Source: Symsagittifera roscoffensis (Eukaryota; Xenacoelomorpha; Acoela; Convolutidae). From it: a stretch of DNA of 64,000 bases. Shown here one piece after another: positions 23,201-32,600 of the stretch. How positions within the stretch are numbered: the stretch's first letter is position 1; each line of letters opens with the position of its first letter. Under the pieces are notes generated by a model. That model saw nothing but the letters and a program-made list of their open reading frames with translations. It had not been told where the DNA came from and made no database searches. A program made the position numbers and the translations under genes. The DNA lies in NCBI RefSeq assembly GCF_963678635.1, contig NW_026970972.1, positions 162,876 to 226,875 on the forward strand, written 5' to 3'.

Positions 23201-26200
23201 TGAGTATTTCCATTTCTAAAGTTGCTCCAGTCAGAGTGCGGTCACTCCTTTTGGATTTATAACCAGTTGACTTTATTCCCGCCATGAGAATGGGTGGCAC
23301 CATCGCTATATCAGTTAATATTCTATCTGTGCCAGACAATTGATAATCACCTTGCCCCAAATCCATGACTTCTTCGACTCGCTTCCTTTTCGCTGAGTTA
23401 CCAGCTTTCATCGATATTTCTGAATCCACTTTCGTCTTTCCAATTCTCCTCGGCATCACTCTGCTGCCTAACTTCATTTTCATCGCATTGATTTTATCAA
23501 TCACCATTTTCGATCGTATCGTTCCTCTCCTGGTCCTTGACAGGTACACCACCTCTCCTTCATCGTCCTGCGGTGTCATCTTGATGGGAGAATTCGCTTC
23601 ACTCTCATCAGTGGCTGAGTCGATCAATAACTCACTCAGTCTCCCTTCACACTCATCAAGCTTGTCAAGTACTTCTCTCATCAAGGGTTGATTGAGACCT
23701 GTTTTGAGGATGGGTTGGGTCCCATAGCTCTCAACCACAGTCCAGACTTCTTCCATGAACGCCACTCTGTCCAGCTTACATCCCGTCCTACTCTCGTGGT
23801 CTCGGTGATGTACCTCCCATTCTTCTTCGGGCAGCGTTCCCAAGAAAGGTACTCTAGCTAAAGCCTCTATTCTTCTCCTCCGAGGTGATTCCGTGAGGAT
23901 TCTCTGGTCGTTATTTCTTGAATTGCCAGGAGAGCTGCTCTCCGGCAAATTCCGTTTCATTTCCTCAAAGGCTGACGGAGGTTCCAGTGTCGAGATGCCT
24001 TCATCCGCTGGCTCAGTCGTTTCCAACGTGTCTGCATTATTCTCAAGATCACTGAAGATATTGAAATCCAGGCTGGATGTTCCTCCTGTCGATGCCCTGT
24101 CGTCTTCCCCACCAGCTTGATCTTGTTGCATGGGTTCTTCAGTCTGACGGCTTGCACCCTGTCCGTCATCTCCTTCTGACGTATCCTTATTCGAGTTCGA
24201 TGGTCCTTGTTCGTCATTGTCGGCTTCTTCATGGAATCTCGGTATGAGCAATGTACCGGCCGATTTATCTTCCTCTTCTCCATGGACCACTTTGATTTCT
24301 TCGCAGCCGAAGGGTGCTAGGAAAGTTCTCGTCTGCAATACTCCTCCAACTTCCATCTCCTTCCTCACACTGGTCAGGATCAATGAGGCTTCAGGCAATT
24401 CTGTCCTGCCTCTCATTCTCATCGGAGCTAAGCCTAGTCCCTTCCATTCCTCATCAAATCTTCCAGGCTTGGGAGTAGCGGCGTTGCTTATTCGCCTTCT
24501 CGTCGCTTGATCCGTGTACGCAAATCGTGTGTACTGTAACACGGCGGCATTTCTCCCCACGAAGCATGGATCCATCGTCACCGAGAAATTCCCTACTCTC
24601 CTTTCATTGGTTTCGAATGCTTTCAATCTAGGAGTTTGTACTACGGAGACTGCTCCGAGCAGCATCCTTCTTATCAGAGGGAATTCAGGGATTGCCTCCG
24701 GTAGCTTCTTGTAATCGCCCCAGTCCTTCGTCTCTTCTCTCACTTTGTGATAGGCTGCTGTGAGACGAGGCACTCTGGTCATTTCACCATTCGTTTTGTC
24801 ATAGGGCCTCAGATTCCAAAGCTTTGGAAACACCTCGATGTGCCCTCTTTCTACTTCTCCCATGCGGTCACAGAAGTGATCGTCAAAATTGATGACTGTC
24901 ATCTCTGGCTCCGATATTTTCGCAAATAACAGATCTTCACTCATGAGCTCTCGCAATGCGTGCTGCTCACGCCAGTTCAGTGTACTACCGTCCACTGCCG
25001 ATATGAGGTTCAGGTGCAGCACCGACCTCCTATATGCTTCCACTTTAACGTCAGGGAACGCAAAGGTGACTGCTGGTCCATGGATCACTGTCACGAACTC
25101 CGTGACTCCTCTGATCAGCGCCAAGGGATCGATTCTCATAGCTAAGCTCAAATCTGTTAATAGCGGCATGCCTCCAACATGTCGTCTAACATCTTCCTCT
25201 CTTTCAATTGTCTCGTCTTCTCCGGTTCCAAAGCGATTTTGCTGCAAGAGATACTGGATAAGAGTGTGTCTCAGGTCTCTTATTTTGTTCCACGAGTCCG
25301 TGGATTTCTTCATATCCAGATTCCTCACTCTCTCTTTCATCTGCTCTGGACAACGTGCCAGTTTCATCAGTCCTCCCAAGTTTCCGTGGGTTATTGCGAT
25401 CAATGTCAGAAGTCCATCTAGTCGCAGGTTCTGTATTCCATCCGTAAGCAGTATCGCCGGTCCTTTTACGAAACTCTCCGCTCCGAACGTCACGAACAAG
25501 GCTATTAATTCCACTATCGATACTTTCACTACTGCTTGGAGGAATTCCTTTATCAAATAGTGCGAGACTTTCGGGTAAACTTTTGCCAAGAAGGACGCGG
25601 TCCATCCGGCTCCCAACTCTTCTAGCATGCTTTCTGTCCTTTCAAATCCCTCCTGTCCCTTCACTTCCTGGGTCCAGAAGGTTTCCAGAGTAATCTGACA
25701 CATTCTGTTCACGAACTCAGCTGTCTTTTCTCCGGCATTTTCCGCCAGGTTCACCTCCTTCAACAAGTAGGCGTGTATCTTAGTGATCATTACTGGGCCT
25801 TGCTGAAAAGCATCTGCACCCAATGCCGCTACTCTAGGATTCAGGTGTAGCCACTGGTTTGCTTCCGGCTTGGTTCTCAGCACCATCGCTTCTAGATGAG
25901 CTCTCGTCTCCAGTGAATTCTTTCTTCTCGTGTCTTCACTCGCCACTTCCATTGCTCGGAACCACAAGTCGTTGGACATTGCCGTGATCACTCGATGGTC
26001 GTCATCTATTCCTGGTTTCAGTTTGAGTTGCCGACTGAAGTTGGACAGTTCCAACCCCAGCACTTCGTCCAACACTAACATGTGTAGCGCGTGGTCCTTG
26101 AACCCTCTCATCGCGTTTGAGATATCTGACCATACTGCAGGCAGTTCAGCCTTAAGTGGCCTCAGGTTCTCCGTTTCTATCATGCGATTCGGGGCTGATA

Positions 26201-28229
26201 TGATCACATCATATTTTCCCTCCGAAAGTAAGGCTACTATTGCATACACAAATTTCAGTCCATCCGGGAGATGTGCATATCCCGGAGACAACGCAAATAC
26301 TACTCTCAACGTCACTTTATTGAATGATCCCTCCTTCGTCGCGTCCACCACTTCACCCATCGACTCCAGGATGTCTTTTATCGCTGGCCATACTGCGTTT
26401 TCTGCTGTTGCAGAATCTCTGAGCCTGCTCAGAAAACCTCTACTGTGCAGATGGTCATTGATGCCAGCAAACACAATCGTTATCGGGTTCATTTCTGTCT
26501 GCCTTTGTACCCCTATAGCCAATGACACTGATTGCAATAGGTCTAGGTCAACTGCGGCCAGCATTATGACGTCCGGCCAAAACAAAGACTTAGAGGTGTA
26601 CACGAACTCTGAATTCGCTACTACCATGATTTTGGCCTTTCTCATCTCTGCTTTGTCGTAGGTGGCGAAGATGGTCTCATCTTTCTTTATCGCTGTCAAT
26701 CCGCCATATCTCTGGGCATCACCATCTTGGTTCACTAGTTTTGGGTACACCCTCTCCTTCACGTGACCAGGTGGTGTCGTCAGTTGCCTAAATATCTTCA
26801 CGTATTGTCCAATCGGCGCTGTCGCCGTCAGGAATCTTCCTGGTCTTTCTTCACGATTCCTCTCATCATGGTTCAATCTCACATCTTGCAACGGTCTTGC
26901 ATTCACAGGTCCCATTGTGTTGTTGGAGGGCAGTCCCTCCAAGTCGGCAAATCTCAAGGCCGTCGTGGAGCTGAAATTTATGCTAGCGGCTAGCAACCAG
27001 TCTACGCCGGTTATCGAGTACAATCTGCTGACGGATAGCGTCGCTCCATTCAGCATCCTCCTTGCATCTTCGATGAAGCTCACTCTCTGTAGGTCCAGCT
27101 TCATTAGTTCGTCTTTGTATATATGCCAAGGAGACGGTATGGATCGCGACCACATCAATGAGACTCTGCTCGGTCTCTCCTCTCGACTGGTACTCGTCGT
27201 CTCCGATCTAGTGTCCGATCTAGATGTGCCTGCTACTTCTTCGATTGGTTGGTTGACAGGTCCTATCCTTCTCCTAGGATGAATTGTCCTCCTCATCGGT
27301 GCTTCTCCCAACCGATCCTGTACGTCTGTTCTTCGACCTGGTTCACCGGAGCTTTGTTGCCGGTAATTTGTGACGGCTGGGACCGTACCCAAGCGTGTTT
27401 CCAGGTTAGGAGGCACAAAGGTGGTGATCACCGTATCACTCACCGTTCCCTCTTCCTTCAGCACTCCTGTGTCAAAGAGTTCTGCTTCCAGCTCATCCAA
27501 CCGTTCTTGGAAGACTCGATTCAACCAAGCTTGTCCTTCGACACTGTCGAAGTGGATGCCATCTGTGGTCAGTCTGGCTTGATCCATGGCTCTCAATTCA
27601 TGTTCAATGTCCATGAGGATCATTCTTCCGGCATTTCGATTTGCTAGGTTTCTCAAGATGTTGTTCCATCTCATGACTCCCTCGTTGTGCCTTCTTCCTG
27701 ATGCTGTCAGGCTTCTTGCGTTCATTGGCACCGTGCAAACGGTCAGTACCGCGCAACTGAACTTCTGCCAGAGAGTAGTGAACAAACACACCATCATTGA
27801 TTCCCACAGTGCTTCCTGCTCATCTGATCCTCTGGAGATATCATTCGTCCCAACTAAGATCATCACATTGGGTATCTTCCCTGGATTCATCAGCTCCACC
27901 ATGCGATATAATTGGGCAATCGTCGCGCCTCCAAAAGCCATCACCGTGGTGACCCATGAGGTCCTCAAATTCGACAGCACTCTGACTAAGCTGTCTCCCA
28001 ATATCAGGTGAGATGTCCCGAGTGGTGGTTGCTGCAGGTTCACAGCCGGGCTCCAGGTAGCTCGATTGAAGCAGGCCCTCGGATCTGTTTCCGGAACTCC
28101 CGTGAAATTATACTTCAATTGATTATTCTTCTGCACGTCTATTACACGAGACACTTTCTTCGCTGGCATCTTCCTTACTTTCCTCTCTGGGATTCTCGAG
28201 TTCCCCATGAGTGGTGTCACGTTACTCAT
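20265..28229 (-). CDS. Element B ORF2 main frame: SGNH-hydrolase-containing giant protein (2654 codons)
   Basis: Uninterrupted frame from ATG 28229. Residues about 70-230 form an SGNH/GDSL hydrolase: block I HLILGDSL with Ser80, block II FGGA (Gly100/101), block III GTND (Asn129), block V DGIH with Asp223 and His226, so the catalytic set is complete. A second degenerate SGNH-like region spans about 530-745: VVANSEF, then VFAGINDH, then DDDH. The rest is unrecognised, but C and B share it along its length. It includes a hydrophobic stretch near 900-960, an acidic region near 1360-1440, a CX4CX4HXCX4C motif near 2145, and PCHC near 2407. No signal peptide or envelope-like membrane pattern is visible. 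It follows pol, where env lies in errantiviruses. Known SGNH/GDSL enzymes are esterases or lipases; the substrate is unknown. The true N-terminus is probably upstream (28241-29221), separated by a frameshift. Confidence 0.85.
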   Translation of the reverse strand: MSNVTPLMGNSRIPERKVRKMPAKKVSRVIDVQKNNQLKYNFTGVPETDPRACFNRATWSPAVNLQQPPLGTSHLILGDSLVRVLSNLRTSWVTTVMAFGGATIAQLYRMVELMNPGKIPNVMILVGTNDISRGSDEQEALWESMMVCLFTTLWQKFSCAVLTVCTVPMNARSLTASGRRHNEGVMRWNNILRNLANRNAGRMILMDIEHELRAMDQARLTTDGIHFDSVEGQAWLNRVFQERLDELEAELFDTGVLKEEGTVSDTVITTFVPPNLETRLGTVPAVTNYRQQSSGEPGRRTDVQDRLGEAPMRRTIHPRRRIGPVNQPIEEVAGTSRSDTRSETTSTSREERPSRVSLMWSRSIPSPWHIYKDELMKLDLQRVSFIEDARRMLNGATLSVSRLYSITGVDWLLAASINFSSTTALRFADLEGLPSNNTMGPVNARPLQDVRLNHDERNREERPGRFLTATAPIGQYVKIFRQLTTPPGHVKERVYPKLVNQDGDAQRYGGLTAIKKDETIFATYDKAEMRKAKIMVVANSEFVYTSKSLFWPDVIMLAAVDLDLLQSVSLAIGVQRQTEMNPITIVFAGINDHLHSRGFLSRLRDSATAENAVWPAIKDILESMGEVVDATKEGSFNKVTLRVVFALSPGYAHLPDGLKFVYAIVALLSEGKYDVIISAPNRMIETENLRPLKAELPAVWSDISNAMRGFKDHALHMLVLDEVLGLELSNFSRQLKLKPGIDDDHRVITAMSNDLWFRAMEVASEDTRRKNSLETRAHLEAMVLRTKPEANQWLHLNPRVAALGADAFQQGPVMITKIHAYLLKEVNLAENAGEKTAEFVNRMCQITLETFWTQEVKGQEGFERTESMLEELGAGWTASFLAKVYPKVSHYLIKEFLQAVVKVSIVELIALFVTFGAESFVKGPAILLTDGIQNLRLDGLLTLIAITHGNLGGLMKLARCPEQMKERVRNLDMKKSTDSWNKIRDLRHTLIQYLLQQNRFGTGEDETIEREEDVRRHVGGMPLLTDLSLAMRIDPLALIRGVTEFVTVIHGPAVTFAFPDVKVEAYRRSVLHLNLISAVDGSTLNWREQHALRELMSEDLLFAKISEPEMTVINFDDHFCDRMGEVERGHIEVFPKLWNLRPYDKTNGEMTRVPRLTAAYHKVREETKDWGDYKKLPEAIPEFPLIRRMLLGAVSVVQTPRLKAFETNERRVGNFSVTMDPCFVGRNAAVLQYTRFAYTDQATRRRISNAATPKPGRFDEEWKGLGLAPMRMRGRTELPEASLILTSVRKEMEVGGVLQTRTFLAPFGCEEIKVVHGEEEDKSAGTLLIPRFHEEADNDEQGPSNSNKDTSEGDDGQGASRQTEEPMQQDQAGGEDDRASTGGTSSLDFNIFSDLENNADTLETTEPADEGISTLEPPSAFEEMKRNLPESSSPGNSRNNDQRILTESPRRRRIEALARVPFLGTLPEEEWEVHHRDHESRTGCKLDRVAFMEEVWTVVESYGTQPILKTGLNQPLMREVLDKLDECEGRLSELLIDSATDESEANSPIKMTPQDDEGEVVYLSRTRRGTIRSKMVIDKINAMKMKLGSRVMPRRIGKTKVDSEISMKAGNSAKRKRVEEVMDLGQGDYQLSGTDRILTDIAMVPPILMAGIKSTGYKSKRSDRTLTGATLEMEILSQCGESKMRSMWRDFKPSPMNHGKGSVAGQLTPVEYNRLTVSETVSIDEPTGGYMEMLEYRNSARGYVMALEDEKAMEGYLETMLQGTTLKQKAYGTLASSDVQAETIEQLVSLPWKAVVLRYFEEEMRTTPRIHALVAVPYVRTELQLRFTWCMMGLTREEYDSEERKRSKEEKVFLMTNLRDLIVQEGAAVACAKRRDALWFIRFLIEQISVPALNTCVKMLREGDERTKALFLLALLDMQQSKPMRVNMKEPEELEPMKKIDEIRRFSNKELRLTKESMGALPKSSEYCGPIKKKSYSYVSGILGIAYNPFLSEDIRDCFFDYEQAVLLRFWTSRIVTIKSVNNSQAKLGLVLEEEVTAPSVPKSDKRVEFGLGFSDELLRTSLMAVWELMRPSWCPSPNADSILRATQDIQRELNADCNLRDLNIIYNVMITASKSNGEDKVELPGWGPEDWVKPGSCLAVVCGLEGHVCGSLDCVKTLEKQHKQLTVLFGNVVMKARTETELIADCHGGTDVNLVTALGFYSMFGSLESLLNLEQKHEMVTAISVEVFPGVLQTEQKYIGKWREAIETKMNIRHSETYCRPSGARYLVGSTLAPMCKSRYPVHFVAVDVKSTRTIVDQAFSVPKCVRLARMSEKSYELLCKMFSAIPERTKEELESILGKKFMGYVSGNFSDFEKQKQGGSTVTDYNAVDENDEIHRVMMEVEPLLEASGKRNWRSIMLTHDEFPCHCLLQTWWYPKRSNLMLIWDSGELLSMGLPDSSQPVTIVIVGVMMAIRWLEAHVRENNRQEAPTREQLRKLDCLKDLDLFETMCKVLNIPMEVKKIWTRKRLMPWFRANMTAWLYEYAKKHMSKHGRVYSEYQLDIGAGAFKRAFVTHRNAVTTAVKRISRTSERSRNEKAEMLKEDLERNVTLCLHNSFCRNRESNVDPLPCCKQRVEEQKCWRTASNSVRIVNDVLQDTETESAESVSQEEEMEH
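21766..21823 (-). other. Conserved CX4CX4HXCX4C motif in ORF2 (putative zinc site)
   Basis: In B: CLAVVCGLEGHVCGSLDC. In C (about 45281-45338): CLDSTCGNGEHTCDGRSC. Spacing and all five Cys/His positions are identical, while most residues between differ. That is the pattern of a structural metal site. Its spacing differs from the retroviral C-X2-C-X4-H-X4-C knuckle. Confidence 0.55.
25985..26660 (-). other. Second, degenerate SGNH-like domain in ORF2 of B
   Basis: Residues about 523-748 of ORF2 contain a hydrophobic strand ending VVANSEF (VIVAGSDF in C), a strand IVFAGINDHLH (LLFAGMNDHLH in C) resembling SGNH block III G-x-N-D, and DDDH (GDDH in C) in the place of block V. The nucleophile motif is not a GDS, so activity is doubtful. 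Strand-like spacing resembles the first SGNH domain. This could be an internal duplication that has lost function. Confidence 0.45.
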
Positions 28230-28240
28230 CCCTTGTCTGA

Positions 28241-29221
28241 TTACTGTCTGAAGAGTTGTACTCTGCCCGTATCGTCAATCGTTCCATAGGGTGCAGTCAC
28301 CCCGGAACCTGGTGCATTCTTGTTAGCGACCAATCGTCCAGCTGTCTCTATCAGTTTTCTCACTGTCTGTTCTACGACGGGATCACCCAAGGTGTCACTA
28401 GGATCCGGGATTGTTACTCGGTTCGTCTCTGCTGGAAGCCGTGTCTCCGTTGTTTGACTCATTTCTCGAGGTGTCAAGAGCTCCATCGGGGACTGCCCAC
28501 GAGGAATATCCCTTGCAGGTATCACTTTCTCCACGGCCGTTGTCAACGCCACCTGCTCCGATCGCTCTTAGTATTCCTGCCTTAAGCGTTCGATCTCTTG
28601 GCCCTGCTTTTTGTTGCAGTCTTCAAACAATTTTCTCCACATGTCCCGATCTTCCTCCATCTGGAGCATGCTTCTGGTCATATCGTCTAACTCCTTCTTC
28701 GTACTTCCCAGCTGATCGTTCATCTCGTCCAGATCTTGTATGGTTTGGTTCGTCTGAACCTTCTGTGTTACTTTAGCTCTTTTTGGTGGCACAGCTGCTC
28801 TCAGTGGTGAACCAGACGAGGTCGCCTCGCTGTTCATCTCCCGATGCATTCTCGTCAGCCCAGGTTTAGGCTTAGAGGGCATTGGCATCTCACCTGGTTG
28901 GTATGTCCTAGAACTTCCCAATCCAGGCTCATTCGCCAAGTCACTCCCTGAGAGAGCCCCGTTTCTCCACCTCATCACTCTCATGTTCGGGCGGTCTAGT
29001 ACTCCTCTTTCTCCATATGCTGCCATCAACACGACTTCCGTGGGGCGGTCCCCACGGTTGTCGTGCCCCAAGATGTTGATCAGGGCGGTCAGCAACATGA
29101 CCACCTCTGGGTCCTCCAGAGCGAAGTCTCGTTCGATCAGCCGACGATAGATCGCATCTACCATCGGTCCTACATATGCCTCTGCCAGGTCCATCAATTC
29201 ATCCAGGTTGAAATTGTCCAT
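28241..29221 (-). pseudogene. Element B ORF2 N-terminal module (split from main frame)
   Basis: From ATG 29221 a 217-codon frame (MDNFNLDELMDLAEAYVG...) runs to a TAA at 28568, then continues open in the same frame to 28241. The main ORF2 frame begins at 28229 in another frame. The module aligns with the N-terminus of ORF2 in A and C: a helical N-terminal part, a TEVVLMAAYGERG segment matching TEAVLMVGYTTEG, GSDLANEPGL matching GFDLARNPGL, then a coiled coil near residues 160-215. In A the module and SGNH domain are one frame, so B most likely has a nonsense plus a frameshift. A natural two-protein arrangement cannot be excluded. Confidence 0.65.
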
Positions 29222-29621
29222 ACTGTTCTTTCCAAGTTTGATTTGATTTCGATTTCAAGTTTTGACTCAAATGAGCAATTAAATGATCAATCAGGATCTA
29301 GAAAAGGAATCACGACTGTCACACCTGTCAGTTTCACCTTAACATATATCGTTAAAATCTGCCTAAAACAGTTCAGATAAAAAGATATTTATCCTAAAAT
29401 TTATTAAAATCAATTGGTTTCTAAAATTTTGGAATTCGACCTAAGATTGGACAGTCCAAACTTTGGATCTATTCCCAAGATCGTCATTTAGTTGTTCATG
29501 GTCACTAACGCTTACTCACCCATGATCTTAATAACCTAACACATAACATAACATAACATAACACACATATCACATATTACATGCAACTTGGTCTTTGGCC
29601 TAACACTCTTTCGCACATCAC
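29222..29621. other. Element B spacer between pol and ORF2
   Basis: 400 bp, AT-rich, not coding. It contains an (ataac)n run at about 29541-29567. It has no copy of the 20-bp repeat found in the same place in A and C. Confidence 0.55.
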
Positions 29622-32600
29622 TCAGCCTATACTTAAATAATATTTCTTATGTAGATATACTTGTATGTTCGCATCAGAGAATATCACGTGTACAAGCGCG
29701 TACAATTCCCGAGGATGCAGTCTTCCTCTATTTGGATTGTACACTGGAAGCGAGAGCTCCTTCACGTCCATTTCCACAAGGAAGTCCCTCCGCCTCGTCA
29801 AAGACAAGACTAGGTTTTCTGGGTCCACGTGCTGCTTCTCCGTCGCCCTCGTTACCAAGAAGCACAAGTACTTTCCCGGTATCTGCGACACCGCCGGAGG
29901 TAAGGCTGCTACGCCCCCTATCCCTGGTCTTTGCTTCCAAAGGAATTCCACGTTTTTATATTCCCTCTTAAAATCTGCCGCTAGCGCCGTCCTAAAACTC
30001 ATGTCTGCGGTGATTGCTACTGCACATGTTCTGTTTGTGAGTATGAAATCACTGTCTGTTAGTATTATGTTACTAGAATATTCATTTGGTAAATTAAAAT
30101 ATGACTCAACTACCCTGCCTATAGCAGGTTTCTTAGGTTCTTCGCCTGTTTCTGCTTCTAAGTCTCCTGTTTCTCTTGCTATTCTTATTTTTTTTATTAT
30201 CAAGTTTTCAGTGTGGGTAAGTCCTACCCCCACTCCCCGGACAAAAATATCCATCGGCGTCCCCGTCGATCGCATGCCGGGTATTAAGTCAAGGTTAGAA
30301 GCTGGAATGAGAAGTTGTCCTTCCTGGGCAGCCCAGGAAGGATCATCTCGTTCGGTCTTAATGTATTTCGCGCTTTCGCGATCTACGTCTTGAATCGTAA
30401 CGCTGGTCTCTTTAGGGTCTGATGTCATTTCGTTCAGCCACTCTAAGACGCGCAGGTTCGTCAGGTCTTGTTCATTTGACTGCTGTTGCTCATCGTCGAA
30501 TTCTACTTCGGGTTTCGACCAGTCGTCAACCCACTCATCGTTGTGATCATCGACTATGTCAATGTCTTGTGACACGGTTATTTCCTCTAAACCCACTACT
30601 TCCTCCACTATTTTCTTTAGATCTATCCTATCCACTACAAAGTCGTCACCGTAAGGATTGTATTTCTTTCTTTGTCTCGTCCCGTCCTTCTGACGAGTCT
30701 GAATCGTGAACGGAAGATCTGGTTCCAAGTTCTTGGGAACCTCTGTCTGTTCGGGATCCTGCCAATCCTCTTCTGCGTAGGGTAAGGTTTCATCGTCCGC
30801 TTCGATCTTTTCGTTTGGATCCAGGTCCAGCGGTGTATCCGTACCTTCCTCTACGATTTCGTTTCCATCGTTCTTCTCCCTGGTGCCTTTTTCATTCACC
30901 TCACAAGCAGGATCCATCATTAGATAATCCCCTTCTTCCATGTCTGCAGGTATACACCAGTCTTCTGTCGATGGATTGTGTGGCTTGATGTTTTCGTAGT
31001 GGGCGGCTCGGCCAGTACTCAGTCTATAAAAGCGTCCCTCTTGGTGCACCTCTGTAATCATGAAGGGTCCCCTCCATTTCTTAAGAAGCTTCTTTGTCCC
31101 TTTCGGTGGTATAACGTTCTGAAATACCCATACGTAGTCTCCCACCGAGTGAGCCTTTGCACCAGCTGCTTTCTTGTCGAATCTTTTCCTCTGCCTTGCC
31201 TGTGCCTGCTGAGTGTTTCGTCTACACAAATCGTTCAACTCCTGTTGGCGTTTGATCACCTCCCTCACGTAGACCTGTGGGGACGTTTTCTTTCCCTCAT
31301 ATTCTGGGTAGAAGAATGTCAAGGGTAAAGACTTCTCGTGTCCCGTCAGCATCATGTGTGGACTAACTCCAGTGGTGGAGTGTTGCGTGCTATTATAAGC
31401 TCCCATCACCTGTGGAAGGTATCTGTCCCAATCGGTCATGTACCTGGAACAATATACCATCAGCATCGACACTAACGTCCTATTCTGTCTTTCCACTAAG
31501 CCATTCGTCTGAGGGTGGTATGTCGTGGAGTGAGCCTGAGCGACTTGTGACCGTCTCATAAGCTCTTTCGTAAGCTCGCCTACGAAAGCCGTTCCATTGT
31601 CCGATTGAAACGTCATTGGACAACCATGTCTTGCTATCCACGTATTGATCAGGTGGTCGCATGTCTCTTCCGCCGAGGCAGTTATGCAGGGCACGGCCTC
31701 TGCATACTTCGTGAAGTGATCTATCATGACCAAGACTTGGTTGTAACCGCTGTCTGTCATGCATATCTTCTGGTGATCTATCTGCACCACCTCGTTGAAT
31801 TCAGACGACTCAATTGATTGTAAAGGAAATCGCAACTTCCTAGGATCCTTGACCTGTTGGCATGACAGACATGCTGTCACCCCCCATTTCTCGCATGCCT
31901 TTTTCATCCCAGGCCACTCAAAGCGCTTCAGGATCCTCTGATACACTTTGTCGATCCCTTGATGGCCCATCTGATCATGCGACCTGAATAATAGTTCTGT
32001 CTGATAGAGTTGCGGCAACACTATCGCGTTATATTTGTATAAGACCTTGTCTTCTTCTCTTCTCCTGCAAGCCACGATCCCGTCCTTGTTCAGATACAAT
32101 CTCCCCTCCTTCTGCATGAAGTATTGTCTCAGGATCCTATAGCTGTCTTCTTCCAGGTCACCTTTGTCAGGTGCACCGTTTTCTATCCACCTTTTTAGGT
32201 TGCTTGTCATGCGATCATTTCTCTGCGCCCTTAGAAGGTCCGAGAGTCTGTATCTTGCCTTCAAGTACGTCTTCATGACCCTCATCTGACTATTCAGCTC
32301 GTTTGGCTGATGTGTGTCTTCTTCCATCTTAACGCACCAAATCTTCGCCAACGGTTGTGTTTCTTGCTGAAACGGTTGAAGATCAGTCCTGACTGCCTCT
32401 TTCTGTGGCAATAAGCTCATCGACCGCTTTGATACTGCTATTGTTTCTAAGTCATCCGCTGCGTTTTCAAAGACTCTTTCGCTTGGTATTAGGTAGCGAT
32501 CACTGTCAGGATCCTGGTACACTTCTCTGTCCAGGTCCTTTGCCCGAGTTTCCACTAGTAGCGTGTGTATCGCTAGCTCTGACAGTTCCAATCCCGAGGT

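Noticed and set aside
25930-26661. Long + strand open frames opposite ORF2 and gag-pol (for example 243 codons here, and 29665-30393)
   Set aside because: They are antisense shadows of the conserved minus-strand frames.
20265-28229. ORF2 as a retroviral envelope protein
   Set aside because: Position fits, but there is no signal peptide, no furin-like site followed by a fusion segment and no C-terminal membrane anchor; an SGNH domain and very large size argue otherwise.
29535-29570. Telomere-like repeat (ataac)n
   Set aside because: Only a few 5-bp units in an AT-rich spacer; not a known telomere repeat and no array.
30205-30230. gtaagt splice-donor-like sequence on the + strand in the conserved block
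   Set aside because: It is antisense to the only coding strand and there is no exon on the + strand to use it.
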